Assembly: GCF_016097555.1 (NCBI RefSeq)
Contig: NC_054704.1
Location: 93,484,653-93,548,652, forward strand
Length of the DNA: 64,000 bases
Source of the DNA: Gigantopelta aegis
Lineage: Eukaryota > Mollusca > Gastropoda > Neomphalida > Peltospiridae
Direction of reading: 5' to 3'
Shown here one piece after another: positions 25,901 through 33,122 of the stretch; position 1 is the first letter of the stretch; the number at the start of each line of letters is the position of its first letter. The notes beneath the pieces were generated by a model. It had not been told where the DNA came from and ran no database searches. It worked only from the letters and a program-made list of their open reading frames with translations. Both the position numbers and the translations under genes were made by a program.

Positions 25901-27718
25901 TTTGTAAAAATCTCCCAGAATACAGAATTAGTGTGGGGAGCTAATTTGTATGTAAAACGGGGAATTTAAGATACGAAGACAAAAAGTTGTCATTCCACCA
26001 AACAGACTCTCACGAATAAGGTAACAAAGAAAACTTTACTCTTTGAAATTCAACAGAAAAGAAAAGATTACTGAAACTCATACAACAATGGTTACAACAA
26101 TCGTAACTGGTACCATCATCAGCTGTGTACCTGAACAACAGCATTGCAGAAGTCTAAAGAGTTCAGAAACATGTGCAAATCGGGGATGCGAGAACAGTCT
26201 TCATCGGTTAGCATGTACCAGCTGTCATTCTCGGGTGTGATTTTTCGGGGCAGCGAGGAATAAAGTCCACTCAAACCTGTAGCCAACACCTGTAAATATT
26301 TTTATAATTTATAAAATCAAAAATATAAATAACAAACTAATGTTATAACTCTGACAGGCCTCAGAAAATTCAAAACTTTCATAATGTAACCTGAAAAGGA
26401 GTGAATAAAAACAATTAGCATAATCTACCTGTTCATGTATACATTTACGTTTTTGTGTTTTATTATTATTGAAAAACAAGATGCAAGCCACACTGCTAAT
26501 ACTAATAATTTTTTAATAATTATATGTTCATGAAAGGTAAAGAGATATGCCAAATACATTTCATTTCAGATGCACCTATCAAACCATCATTTGTGCAATC
26601 TGTGACTCAGGCTTGATTTACAACACTTAAAATAAATTTATTTGCAAATTGCATGTGCATAAATTTGCAATATTCATGCTATAAATTGAGACATATGTCT
26701 GTGCAACATTTTAAAAACATACTGAACAGGATCATGCGAATTCCAGATTTTGGGTTAGAAGTGTTTATAAGATTATAAGTAGGACATGGAATCCCAAAAT
26801 ATCAGGTACATATATTGCAGTACCTCATTAAAATATCATGTACATCAGTTTTACAATTGCAGCAGATTTTTTTTTAAAAGAAATAAAAATCCAAATTCAG
26901 TGCCTTCTTAATATTTTTTTAAATACACAAATGTGTACTAAATTTAATGTATTATAAGTACTCACTGGACAGAAGTCTGAATTCTCTGCCATGTACTTTC
27001 CTATATGAGGAATCTTTGCTGACAGGGCCATCAGCAACAATAAGGCATCTCTGGCATTCTGTCCAATGGGTCCCTCGCGGTGGATGTACGGAATAAGCAA
27101 AGAAAAGATGAGAAACCTTGTCGGACCATGATCAGCGTTAATGTTGAAGAAGTTTTCAAGAATGACAGTTTCTTGTGAAATACATACGCAGATCTGGTGT
27201 AGTACTAGCACGGTCCTGTGTTCGATGTCACTGGATTGGACAACCGAGGAATCTGCACACGAGATGAGAAGCTTCATCAGCGCGCGAATCACCGCACGAT
27301 GAACCAGCAACACCTGTTTGGACTGGTTGATGGCCAGCTCGAACATGCGCAGCTGTTCATGTTTCAACTTTTCCAGACAGTTCTTACTGTTGCCGGACCC
27401 CCAAGAGCAGAACTTCTCAAAAATATCCTTCTCGAGGAGGTAATGAAGTATGGGGCCTGGCATGCCATCAATTCCGTCCTCGCGAACCAAGAATGTGACC
27501 ATCTGCTCAAAGTTGTGGATGACAGTTTCGATATCATCCATATTGTCGGCATCTTTGTTTTTCTCGATGACAAAGCAGACCTGTTGCCAGTGGTTGCAAA
27601 ACACCTCCAGCAAAGTGTCTGGGTCTGTGTCGCGGCGATCCCTGGACACAACCTGTTCAACTGGAGAGCTGCTCTGTCGTGACTCTTGTCGAATACTTCC
27701 ACGCTTGAACCAACTCAT
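4160..27718 (-). CDS. FHIP1: FHIP1-type FHF complex subunit (FAM160A family), 11 coding exons
   Basis: Homologue of FHF complex subunit HOOK-interacting protein 1. In the known family this protein joins FTS and Hook proteins to link endosomal cargo, Rab5-positive early endosomes for FHIP1B, to dynein-dynactin. Coding exons: 26966-27718, 26131-26289, 25257-25343, 16682-16849, 14930-15009, 13725-13892, 11903-12046, 8867-9978, 6919-7097, 5598-5814, 4160-4455. The eleven lengths sum to 3363 nt (1120 residues plus stop) and every junction keeps phase with GT/AG borders. The N-terminal ~470 residues form the conserved helical RAI16-like region ('HREGPIGQNARDALLLLMAL', 'DFCNAVVQIAHPLV', 'LNCEDVMFQLV'). 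A long low-complexity acidic/Ser-rich part follows. The conserved C-terminal block ends with the KELAA motif (about 1099-1103). The start is the Met before 'SWFKRG'. An upstream in-frame Met lies within the same exon but is less family-like. Vertebrate FHIP1 proteins are about 970-1040 residues, so this one is slightly long, mostly in the disordered part. I cannot distinguish FHIP1A from FHIP1B; invertebrates usually have one. Confidence 0.93.
4558..4735. mobile_element. short inverted-repeat element (MITE-like), family 1
   Basis: Begins 'gggcccagttgttcaaag' and ends with the partly complementary 'tttgaacaacaaaccact'. A longer copy lies at 13970-14202. The shared interior ('attcagtc..ttggtttt..gaacatttctgttaaccact') shows they are one family. 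No coding capacity. Confidence 0.6.
5515..5578. repeat. 21-bp tandem repeat, three copies
   Basis: Unit 'aatggaactgcaatggcttaa' repeated three times with one mismatch, in the FHIP1 intron about 20 bp from the exon 10 donor. Confidence 0.9.
5598..5814 (-). CDS. FHIP1: FHIP1 exon 10
   Basis: 217 nt, phase 0 to 1, acceptor cttatag, donor GTGTCG. Encodes 'VLSSVRQKLDNYSKVVKRFD' then a Ser/Pro-rich linker. The start aligns with vertebrate 'VLGSVKNKIENF'. Three copies of a 21-bp tandem repeat lie about 20 bp into the next intron. Confidence 0.88.
6369..6470. mobile_element. MITE-like element, family 2
   Basis: A ~100-bp element with ends 'ggccccattttactaag' and '..ctttataaaatggggtgcc', complementary apart from small gaps, and inner arms 'aatcttgac/gatcac'. 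It lies in the FHIP1 intron between exons 9 and 10. Confidence 0.6.
6919..7097 (-). CDS. FHIP1: FHIP1 exon 9
   Basis: 179 nt, phase 1 to 0, acceptor catgtag, donor GTAAGC. Encodes 'GPFLSALFSKMDSMIHNSLY' then 'LLLTGIIARLASYPQPLLRS', very close to vertebrate FHIP1 ('NFLLTGLVAQLACHPQPLLR'). Confidence 0.93.
7850..8450. repeat. satellite-like array of ~41-bp monomers with ~99-bp higher-order units
   Basis: Degenerate monomers of the type 'tattatgtaccaatatttgg' + 'tgcacagtgaccatacaaaac'. Near 8071, 8170 and 8268 a longer ~99-bp unit repeats almost exactly. The array lies in the FHIP1 intron immediately downstream of exon 8. Read on the minus strand, each monomer resembles the end of exon 8 and its donor. 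Confidence 0.85.
8454..8548. repeat. hairpin-forming palindrome with ~40-bp arms
   Basis: Arms 'ccatttcatatcatgtttat'... and '...ataaacatgataagaaatgg' pair over about 40 bp with few mismatches around an AT-rich centre ('caattatgaaaatgaaaatt'). It may be a foldback MITE inserted in the tandem array. Confidence 0.75.
8656..8880. repeat. ~120-bp tandem duplication reaching into FHIP1 exon 8
   Basis: Two copies that begin at 'cacttggtgttctagtggga' (8656 and 8778) and run through 'taataattaatattatgtac' to 'cgatattt'. The right-hand copy continues into the last coding bases of exon 8, so the exon's donor is duplicated in the left copy. Confidence 0.85.
8867..9978 (-). CDS. FHIP1: FHIP1 exon 8, large disordered exon
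   Basis: 1112 nt, phase 2 to 1, about 370 residues (520-890). Mostly low-complexity Ser/Asp/Thr/Asn sequence. It opens with a conserved-looking segment ('ETSYMNYLQDARDSLVQCAT') and contains two similar acidic amphipathic motifs, 'SFLSYLDSVKDSDS' and 'DILQFLDSMES'. The donor is GTACAT after 'aatatcg'; reading on meets a stop within two codons. The last ~20 coding bases and the donor match the monomer of the adjacent tandem array. Confidence 0.88.
11440..11635 (+). repeat. SINE-B copy, truncated 5' end
   Basis: Contains the shared core ('gatggtgcatataaaagat') and the SINE-B tail ('cagcgggtttcctctctcaa', 'tgcgttgttaaataaa'). The tRNA-like head is missing. Confidence 0.8.
11615..11885. repeat. 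exact 135-bp tandem duplication
   Basis: The segment starting 'attccttccttctacattcc' and ending 'caatgaatgcagaca' occurs twice, period 135 bp (621 and 756 offsets), with no difference I can see. It begins at the tail of the SINE-B copy and ends 17 bp short of the FHIP1 exon 7 donor. Confidence 0.92.
11903..12046 (-). CDS. FHIP1: FHIP1 exon 7
   Basis: 144 nt, phase 2 to 2, acceptor tctgtag, donor GTAAGT. Encodes a basic, Ser-rich linker ('NASTPNIRSN', 'GNFFKKRTRLHRSNT'). It is placed mainly by splice phase and by being the only open segment in this interval. Its donor lies 17 bp from an exact 135-bp tandem duplication. Confidence 0.82.
13725..13892 (-). CDS. FHIP1: FHIP1 exon 6
   Basis: 168 nt, phase 2 to 2, acceptor ctttcag, donor GTACAC. 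Encodes 'YLIPCTHVMVSQRRSVKDLD' and 'AEKFLSLRPVCC', matching vertebrate 'YLVPCNHVMLSQ'. It closes the well-conserved N-terminal region. Confidence 0.92.
13970..14202. mobile_element. MITE-like element, family 1, longer copy
   Basis: Ends 'gacccagttgttcaaaac' and 'gtttcaaaaactggcccc' are imperfect inverted repeats. Inner arms 'taaccctgggttagtc' and 'actggttaggctaa' also pair. Same family as 4558-4735, with about 55 bp extra in the middle. Confidence 0.65.
14930..15009 (-). CDS. FHIP1: FHIP1 exon 5
   Basis: 80 nt: 26 codons plus two bases. Acceptor tttttcag, donor GTAAGA, phase 0 to 2. Encodes 'LFNTLISLNCEDVMFQLVF', aligning with vertebrate 'LFRTLLNLSCEDVLLQLVL'. Too short to stand out as an open frame; found by phase and homology. 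Confidence 0.9.
15098..15427. mobile_element. MITE-like element, 'cagggcttctaga' ends
   Basis: Terminal inverted repeats 'cagggcttctaga' and 'tctagaagccctg' bound a ~330-bp segment in the FHIP1 intron between exons 4 and 5. The interior contains several 'ggctagt(g/a)a' repeats. Confidence 0.7.
15453..16142 (+). repeat. intronic segmental duplication, copy 1 (includes SINE-C)
   Basis: About 690 bp nearly identical to 20203-20898 in the same orientation, differing by scattered substitutions and a few small indels. It includes unique-looking intron sequence ('attgctgctgtattatacac' region) followed by a SINE-C copy. It sits on the other side of FHIP1 exon 4 from its twin. Confidence 0.9.
15745..16095. 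repeat. SINE-C copy 1
   Basis: Repeat starting 'aggtcaggtcatagggtttt' with a shared core 'atggatcttttatat..cactacccaacagagagga' and ending near 'gatcgatcacatgaccta'. Other copies at 20502-20858 and 51691-51935. The core resembles SINE-A and SINE-B but the flanks differ. Confidence 0.8.
16514..16631. mobile_element. MITE-like element, 'gggcctaattca' ends
   Basis: A ~118-bp element with complementary ends 'gggcctaattca' and 'tgaattaggctcc'. Inner arms around 'cttgcagggca' and 'tgttgcctagcag' pair weakly. It lies 50 bp from FHIP1 exon 4. Confidence 0.6.
16682..16849 (-). CDS. FHIP1: FHIP1 exon 4
   Basis: 56 codons (334-389), phase 0 on both sides. Encodes 'EEVMTATAYLDLFLRHITEP' through 'ILDSLVTRINSSSK', matching vertebrate 'STAYLELFLRSISEP'. 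The first seven codons and the acceptor are also part of an ~80-bp tandem unit repeated upstream in the intron (see 16829-18930). Confidence 0.93.
17057..18590 (-). mobile_element. Tc1-type DNA transposon (DD34E), TA target site
   Basis: About 1534 bp with ~25-bp terminal inverted repeats (left 'ctgaacaccattgaaaacgc', right its complement) flanked by TA on both sides. It encodes a decayed transposase on the minus strand and is inserted within the ~80-bp tandem array in the FHIP1 intron upstream of exon 4. Confidence 0.95.
17249..18261 (-). pseudogene. Tc1-family transposase, broken
   Basis: In intact relatives this enzyme cuts and pastes the element at TA sites. Starts at MPVLTPQERERAV with an N-terminal paired helix-turn-helix region ('GLSNRAIAQRLRCHHSTISR'), then the catalytic domain: first Asp in 'LFSDESRF', second Asp in 'QDNARAH', Glu in 'LSPIEHLW' 34 residues later, hence DD34E. 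Two lesions are visible: an in-frame TAA after 'LRVWRRRG' (about 17747) and a one-base frameshift just before the second catalytic Asp (about 17555). The C-terminal end 'ARGGHTNY' is intact. The copy should be inactive. Confidence 0.92.
20203..20898 (+). repeat. intronic segmental duplication, copy 2 (includes SINE-C)
   Basis: Twin of 15453-16142, in the FHIP1 intron between exons 3 and 4. Homology starts near 'caaacttata' and ends near 'gctgaaagatgtacacac'. It contains a SINE-C copy at 20502-20858. Confidence 0.9.
20990..21307 (-). repeat. SINE-A copy, full length
   Basis: Tail block 'caccactagagcacactga', core 'caccatcccacagacagga', and on the right the tRNA-like head (minus-strand reading 'gcctagtggtaaagca', B-box-like 'ggaattgatccc'). 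Confidence 0.85.
21390..21612. repeat. dispersed repeat, 'tttctgccaaaaagaaa' family, copy 1
   Basis: Matches 54063-54304 in the same orientation ('gggtatggcactatggaa', 'aagaaaatgggt', 'aaggttaac'). The ends 'ctgccaaa' and 'tctggcaaaaac' are weakly inverted, suggesting a MITE. Confidence 0.7.
21700..22859. mobile_element. non-autonomous hAT-like element with 8-bp target duplication
   Basis: Terminal inverted repeats 'tagtgatgtgc' and 'gcacatcacta' are flanked by an exact 8-bp direct repeat ATCCTTTT (21692-21699 and 22860-22867). The 8-bp duplication and YAGTG-type ends fit the hAT superfamily. Subterminal 'ggtttcggt' / 'accgaaatcgaaa' motifs are also inverted. I see no transposase frame. Confidence 0.85.
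22884..22929. repeat. (AT)n microsatellite
   Basis: About 23 AT dinucleotides directly after the flank of the hAT-like element. Confidence 0.98.
23238..24027. mobile_element. ~790-bp non-autonomous element flanked by TTAA
   Basis: Imperfect terminal inverted repeats 'agccgcacaccctagtt' and 'aactagggtgtatcact' are flanked by TTAA (23234-23237 and 24028-24031). TTAA target sites are typical of piggyBac-type and Kolobok-type transposition; which applies is not clear. The interior is richer in CpG than the surroundings and has no convincing frame. Confidence 0.75.
24757..24804 (-). CDS. FHIP1: candidate 48-nt cassette exon of FHIP1
   Basis: A GC-rich island in an AT-rich intron, bounded by an acceptor (ctatggccag) and a donor (GTTAGT). 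It is exactly 16 open codons: D-I-P-G-L-P-L-P-L-L-D-T-E-L-F-A. It sits between exons 3 and 4, both phase 0, so inclusion keeps the frame and adds 16 residues after 'GPALHQ'. Vertebrate FHIP1 proteins I recall lack such an insert. This is inference from sequence; chance is possible. Confidence 0.45.
25257..25343 (-). CDS. FHIP1: FHIP1 exon 3
   Basis: 29 codons (305-333), phase 0 on both sides, with acceptor tttgcag and donor GTGTGT. Encodes 'IAHPLVKEQLIKFIYNGFLI' and 'GPALHQ', matching the family block around the 'GPALH' motif. Confidence 0.92.
26131..26289 (-). CDS. FHIP1: FHIP1 exon 2
   Basis: 53 codons (252-304), phase 0 on both sides, with acceptor tttacag and donor GTACAC. It opens with 'VLATGLSGLYSSLPRKI', closely matching vertebrate FHIP1, and ends 'LDFCNAVVQ'. 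Confidence 0.92.
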
Positions 27719-27779
27719 TCTACATGTTCTAACTGGATCTCTAAAAACAAAGCTGTTACATTCTGTCACTTCTCAATCT
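26966..27779 (-). CDS. FHIP1: FHIP1 exon 1 (coding part 26966-27718)
   Basis: Encodes residues 1-251. An acceptor ('ctatttacag') precedes 27779, so 27719-27779 is 5' untranslated sequence and at least one non-coding exon lies upstream. The donor follows 'ttctgtcca' with intron GTGAGT, phase 0. The exon begins the RAI16-like helical region and contains the highly conserved 'REGPIGQNARDALLLLMALS' stretch. Confidence 0.92.
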
Positions 27780-27938
27780 CTGTAAATAGAGTAAGAGACA
27801 AAAAAAACATTAATTATTCATACATACATGTGATCATTCATTTCACACTGTAAATTGTAATGAAAATACTATTTTAAGAAAAACTGTCGTTATATGTGTT
27901 GATGACATTAAATAAGAACATTTAGAATGTACAAACGC

Positions 27939-28178
27939 TGGTCAACTCGCCCAAAACACCCAACTCGCCCCAATAATTGGTCAACTTGCCCCAAATGGTT
28001 GAGTCAACTGTGAATATAACAAACTGCAACTGGGGCAAGTTGACCAAACACTGGGACGAGTTGACCAATCACTGGGGCGAGTTGGAAAGATTTTTGGGGC
28101 TAGTTGACTAAACAGTATGGGACGAGATGACCAACCTCTGCGGCAAGTTGGTTTTGGGGCAAGCTGACCTGATATTTC
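27939..28178. repeat. foldback element built from iterated 'ggtcaactcgcccc' motifs
   Basis: The left side carries three copies of a motif like 'gtcaactcgcccca', and the right side carries about six in the opposite orientation ('ggggcgagttgacc'), each separated by short AT-rich spacers. No coding capacity. Origin unknown; possibly a foldback transposon. Confidence 0.75.
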
Positions 28179-28245
28179 ATGTAATCGCTTTAAGTATAAA
28201 TTATTTTTCAGGTCATAAAATAAGTGATTTATAGAGTATTTTTCA

Positions 28246-28475
28246 CCAGGGTCCCATGTCTGACAGCATTGGGAACATTAGCATGAGTAAATCATACATG
28301 GGCTATGTTTTCAGGCCACTGAATGATGCAGTACACCAATGTTAAATTAATTCATTAGAACAGACATAATTAAATACCGGTATATATATCAGTAATTTTT
28401 GGTATAGAAATTGATCACTTTCAGTGCAACTTTCTTTTAGGAAAGGGCCTGTGTTTGGACCCACAGAATGCATGG
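28246..28475. repeat. dispersed repeat, copy 2
   Basis: Matches 1941-2170. It lies about 70 bp right of the foldback element. Confidence 0.7.
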
Positions 28476-30200
28476 ATAAAACCCTGAAGCTCTGACATCT
28501 TGAATGTGAGACCATGATTTTGAACAAACAATAAAACATGAGTTCACAGATCTGCCACCCCTTGAAGGAGAGGACAATTAAGGCATTTGGCCTGGTATGC
28601 ATATTCAACGATATATAATGCACATTATTGCTTAATATCAACAAGTATAATCGTATAGTTAATTACTAAAATGGTTAAATGTGATGGCTATTATATATAA
28701 CGGGCGCAGCCATTTTGTACCATCTCAGTGAGTACGCCCTCTGGCGAGCTGGTGGTTACGTAATACTTAACATGCAACATCAGGAATGAGCCTTAGAACT
28801 AGAGAAACACAATCTACCTGGTTTTTGTGGGATGATAAATAGTCATACATTGCGATGTTCTGTAATAATACACATCCCAGTAAGCCAGCAATAAGTATAT
28901 CCAGCACTATATATATTATTTTTCAATACAAAATAAAATACCATTGTTAATTGGTCTATGCTGTTAGTTGCTTCCACCTGTGATTCCTGATTGGCAGGTG
29001 TGTATTTGATTGGTAACCAGACGAGCCAATTAATTGAAGCTGTCTAGACACAAAAATACATACCGGTATTGTGGAATATTACCTACACCCATAAAATTGT
29101 AATGGACATGGTTTATTACTGTAAATAGTTCTGTAAAACTATTGATTAAGTAGACTTTTCCATCTAAAACCACAGAACTGACCAATTACTTAGTCCCAAA
29201 GAAAAGAAAATTATCACTTGGGTATCGTGGGTTGTCGTTTTTGCTTCAACGTAGCATATCAATAGGCCTAATAGTGTACATTTTTCCTTTGGATTATTTA
29301 ACAGAGAAAAATACTATAACCCCATTTTGTTCCGTTAATGCAACTTGTAATATATTCAGTAAAATAGTTTATTATATTATTACGTCATTTATGCTGTTTT
29401 ACAAGTCAGGTTGATCAAAGAGAAGCGCCTTGTCGAAAATTACTGCTTTTGTTTACAGTGTACACTGTACATACAGGAGATGGTCAGGAGCTGACGTCAC
29501 TTAGCAGGAATAATCATGTTTTTTTATTAACTCTAAAATTACGCGTTTTTCATTTGCTAAAGTATCAGTATGTGTTGGTGGTCCGGGTATGTATCTTTCC
29601 AACACATAAGGCTCTTGTCTGAGTTGACCCTACCTTTAAAAGACTAAAAACTACCTGTATGCAATTAAAATTATGGTTTTAAAATTGTCATAAACTAAAT
29701 ACTGCCATGTTAACATCATAGTATACATATCTCCTTCTTTAAAATACGTTGTGGTAGTCTTACAACAGAGTTATGATATTAAATCGATAGTCTTAAACTT
29801 AAAACCCACAGTGCACATTATCAACAATGGCGACAGTTCTGTACAGACATAAAACTACTACATAAAACCTCACACAGTTCGGCTATACAGGGACGCTATG
29901 ATCAAACCAAGGATCTAATGTGATAGATATGAATATTACCCTTATAACAACCCTATTCTGGGCGTTGTATTAGCTCAGCCACTTTTAATTAACCACTTAC
30001 ACATCACAGGTTAACATATTGAACTAAATCGCCTGCAAAAAGGGCAAGGTCACAAGTGGTTGTTACAAAATTATTCATGCAATTTGTGACGAATACAGAT
30101 TGTATTATTACAAGTGCTACATTCGATAGTGAAAAACTTTGATAGTAGGCCTACAAGAAAAACAAAAATAATAATTTGGTTCTTTTGGTTAAATGCTTAC

Positions 30201-30265
30201 CTTGGGGCATATAATCAAACCACATGGCTCCTTCGATTCCCATCCATTTTAAAGATTAAAGCTAA
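30201..30265 (-). other. FHIP1: candidate non-coding first exon of FHIP1
   Basis: A strong donor (CCAAG|GTAAGC) at 30201 on the minus strand could end the 5' UTR exon that the acceptor at 27779 requires. No promoter element is visible, and a SINE starts within 70 bp. Weak support. Confidence 0.2.
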
Positions 30266-30274
30266 AGAGAAAGT

Positions 30275-30890
30275 TTCATTTTTTTAACGACACCACTAGA
30301 GTACAATCATTTATTAAAGGGACATTCCCAAGTTTGCTGCACTGTAAGATGTTTCCGACTAATAAAATATTTCTACGATTAAAGTTGCATATTAAATATA
30401 TTTTCTGGTTTAAAATATCAGTGTCTGTATATTCAATGTGTTTCTGGTCGTCTTAATATTTGTAAGAAGCCCAAACTGGATTTTGTCATCAAATACGAAT
30501 TTTTTTTATTTTAGGAAATAAAATGAAATTTAACCTAGTACAAATATTATAACGATCAGAAACACATTGAATATACAGCCACTAATATTTTATGCAGAAA
30601 ACTATATTTGATATGTAATTACAATCGTTAAAAAGTCTTTGTTAGTCGATAACATCTTTAAAATTGCAGCAAACTCAGGAATGTCCCTTTAATCATTGCT
30701 TATTGGATGTCGTACATTTGGTAATTCTGACTTATGGCGAAAACTCACTACATTTTTCCATTAGTAGCATAAAGGGATATTTTATATACACCATTCCACA
30801 CCAGTAATACCAGATAGGCCCTATACCAGTCATTTCATGCTAACCAGTGCCCCGTGACTTGTATATCAAAGGTTATGTGCTGTCCTCTCT
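30275..30890 (-). repeat. SINE-A copy, degraded, interrupted by a TTAA element
   Basis: The tail block 'caccactagagtacaatcat' is at 30290 and the continuation 'cattgcttattggatgtcg' at 30693, with a 371-bp element between them. The right part of the SINE is strongly diverged. Confidence 0.8.
30318..30688. mobile_element. 371-bp palindromic MITE inserted at TTAA
   Basis: Inverted ends 'agggacattcc' and 'ggaatgtccct' extend about 27 bp ('agtttgctgca' / 'tgcagcaaact'), with further self-complementary interior. Flanked by TTAA at 30314-30317 and 30689-30692. The uninterrupted SINE-A copies carry a single TTAA at the same place ('ttattaatcat'), giving an empty-site comparison. Confidence 0.9.
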
Positions 30891-31049
30891 GCATCTTATG
30901 ACAGTTCCTTTACAGCCAGACATAATTCAGAGGTGGAGGCAGGATCATTCAACATCTGTCAATATATAGGCCTAATTCTTTATTTTTCCCAGTGCTACAT
31001 GTAATGACTGACATATCAAAGGCTATGGTATGAATACTTCTGTCTGTGG

Positions 31050-31575
31050 AAAAATGTTAATGTTTGGCAACACCACTAGAGCATCTTGATTTATTAATCA
31101 TCAGCTATTGGATGTGAAACATTTAGTAATTTTGACATATAGTCTTAGAGAGGAAGAAGGAAATGTTTTATTTAATGATGCACTCAACACATTTTATTTA
31201 GTTATATTGCGTCAGACATATGGTTAAGGACCACACAGATATTGAGAGAGGAAACCCACTGTCGCAACTTCATGGGCTACTCTTTTTGATTAGCAGCAAG
31301 GAATCTTTTATATGCACCATCCCACAGCCAGGATAACACATACCACAGCATTTGATATACCTCTCATGGTGCACTGGATGGAGCGAAAAATAGCCCAATG
31401 GGCCCACCGACGGGGATCAATCCCAAACTGACCACACATCAAGTGAGTGCTTTACCACTGGGTTATGTCCCGCCCCTCTTAGAGAGAAAACCCGCTACAA
31501 TTTTCCATTAGTAGAAAGGAATTTTTTATATGCACCATCCCACAGACAGGACAGAACATGCCTTTGATACATGCC
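31050..31575 (-). repeat. SINE-A copy interrupted by a SINE-B
   Basis: Left part 31050-31152 (tail block) and right part from 31487 (core) are one SINE-A split by the SINE-B at 31153-31476. Confidence 0.85.
31153..31476 (-). repeat. SINE-B copy with 10-bp target duplication
   Basis: Minus-strand SINE-B with tail ('aagaaggaaatgttttattt', 'gcactcaacacattttattt'), core, and tRNA-like head on the right ('cccagtggtaaagcac' and 'gggattgatccc' on the minus strand). Flanked by TCTTAGAGAG on both sides (31143-31152 and 31477-31486), as expected for LINE-driven retroposition. Confidence 0.92.
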
Positions 31576-31649
31576 ACCAGTCGTGAATGGGAAAATATAC
31601 ACATAAAGGATCCTTACAAGTGGTAAGAGTAAGGTAGGATTTTATGTTC

Positions 31650-31675
31650 GGGGGGGGGGGGGGGGGGGGGGGGGG
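31650..31675. repeat. 26-base G homopolymer
   Basis: An unbroken run of G. Such tracts form G-quadruplexes and are also prone to sequencing-length error. Confidence 0.95.
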
Positions 31676-31764
31676 CAGCAACCACATTGTCTATTAGTCA
31701 TGTTATAGGGTGACAAGAAAAAAAAATATATATATAACATGGGGAGGATTGGAGGAGCTCCTAA

Positions 31765-32000
31765 GACTATATATGTCAAAATTACCAAATGTTTGAAACC
31801 CAATAGCCAATAATTAATAAATCAATGGTATATCAAAGGCCGTGGTATGTACTACCCTGTCTGTGGGATGGTGCATATAAAAGATCCCTTGCTGCTAATC
31901 AGAAAGAGTAGCCCATGAAGTGGCGACAGCGGGTTTCTTCTCTCAATATCTGTGTGATGTGTTGTGTGCGTCGTTAAATAAAACATGTCTTTCTTTCCAA
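31765..32000 (+). repeat. SINE-A tail joined to a SINE-B body
   Basis: 31770-31828 reads as the complement of the SINE-A tail ('accaaatgtttgaaaccc') and runs straight into a 5'-truncated SINE-B (31828-32000, ending 'gttaaataaaacatgtcttt'). Probably two adjacent insertions or a composite. Confidence 0.75.
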
Positions 32001-32034
32001 CAGCTGATGATAGTTTATCAGTGTGCTCTAGTAG

Positions 32035-32305
32035 TATTTAATGACACCACTAGAGCACATTGATTTATTAATCATCAACTATTGGATGTCAATTTTTTTT
32101 CATTAGTAACAAATTTAAAAAGGAATCTTTTATACATGTATTCACCATCCTACAAACAGGATAGCACATACCATAGCCTTTGATATACCAGTTGTGGTGC
32201 ACTGGCAATAATGAAAAATAGCCCAATGGGCCCACCGATGGGGATCGATCCCAGACTGCACATCAGGTGAGCACTTTGTCACTGGGCTATGTCCTGCCCC
32301 ATTGA
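32035..32305 (-). repeat. SINE-A copy
   Basis: Tail block 'caccactagagcacattga', shortened core, then the tRNA-like head on the right (minus strand 'cccagtgacaaagtgctc', 'gggatcgatcccc'). Confidence 0.85.
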
Positions 32306-32524
32306 AAAAACCCACTAGTTAGTTTCTCATGACATGCCATTTTCATTTATATTAGCCATTACTTCCAATCCATGTCACAATACGCCACTGGAAGTACCGA
32401 GAGCAAAACAGTTCTAGCTGTATTAAAAGAATTACCAGACTTGTACATTACATAATTCTTAAGGTATTTAGCAATGTAATTATGTTGACATTTCATTTTA
32501 ACTTATTTTCATGCTTATATCCAA

Positions 32525-32760
32525 TTAAGGTTCAAGCACACTGTCCTGGGCACACTCCTCAGTTATCTGGGCTCTGTCCAGGACAGTGGGTCAGTTGTTA
32601 GTGAAAAAGAGGGTGTAATGGCCTTACACATTCCCACTGAGCCCGTAAGAACTTGCTCTGGGTTGGAGCCGGTACCAGGCTGCGAACCTTGTACCTACCA
32701 GTCTGTAGTCCAATGGCTTAACCACTGCACCACTGAGGCCGGTTTGTTGACAGCCAAGTT
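32525..32760 (-). repeat. SINE-D, a family with a different tRNA-like head
   Basis: On the minus strand it begins 'ccggcctcagtggtgcagtg' + 'gttaagcc' (A-box-like), then 'ggttcgcagcc' (B-box-like), then a body unrelated to SINE-A/B. A relative lies at 53290-53560. Confidence 0.7.
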
Positions 32761-32947
32761 TGTTAAAACTGTAGCGGTATGTGCTTTGCATTGTTATAGA
32801 TTGGGAAGCGAGATTGCAGTACAAGCTTCATTAAATATGCCAATGCAGTCTTCAGTATTATAACCAATGCCACCTAACTCGTTCCATACACATTCTTGCT
32901 CATGCAATAACCTAATACATATTTTCTGTCTCTATCTCATAGTCCAC

Positions 32948-33122
32948 AACTGGTATATCAAAGGCTTTGGTATGTGCTGCCCTGTCTGTCAGATGGTGCA
33001 TATAAAAGATCCCTTGCTACTAATGGAAAACTAAAAGTATGTCAGAATTACCAAATGTCTGACATCCAATAGCCGATGATTAAAAAATCAATGTGCTCTA
33101 GTGGAGTGGTTAAACAAAACAA
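32948..33122 (+). repeat. SINE-A copy, 5'-truncated
   Basis: Starts at 'actggtatatcaaagg' and runs to the end of the tail ('atcaatgtgctctagtgg'). The tRNA-like head is missing. Confidence 0.82.

Larger units (their letters stand above)
27719..30200. other. FHIP1 5' flank or 5' UTR intron, no coding gene seen
   Basis: AT-rich DNA containing a foldback element and a dispersed repeat (listed separately). On the minus strand 'acaaaatggctgcgccc' near 28700 and 'ccccaag' + GTAAGC at 30201 look like promoter or 5' exon pieces. Neither is more than suggestive. Confidence 0.4.

Noticed and set aside
27218..27785. Long plus-strand frames
   Set aside because: Antisense to FHIP1 exon 1, which has clear family homology on the minus strand.
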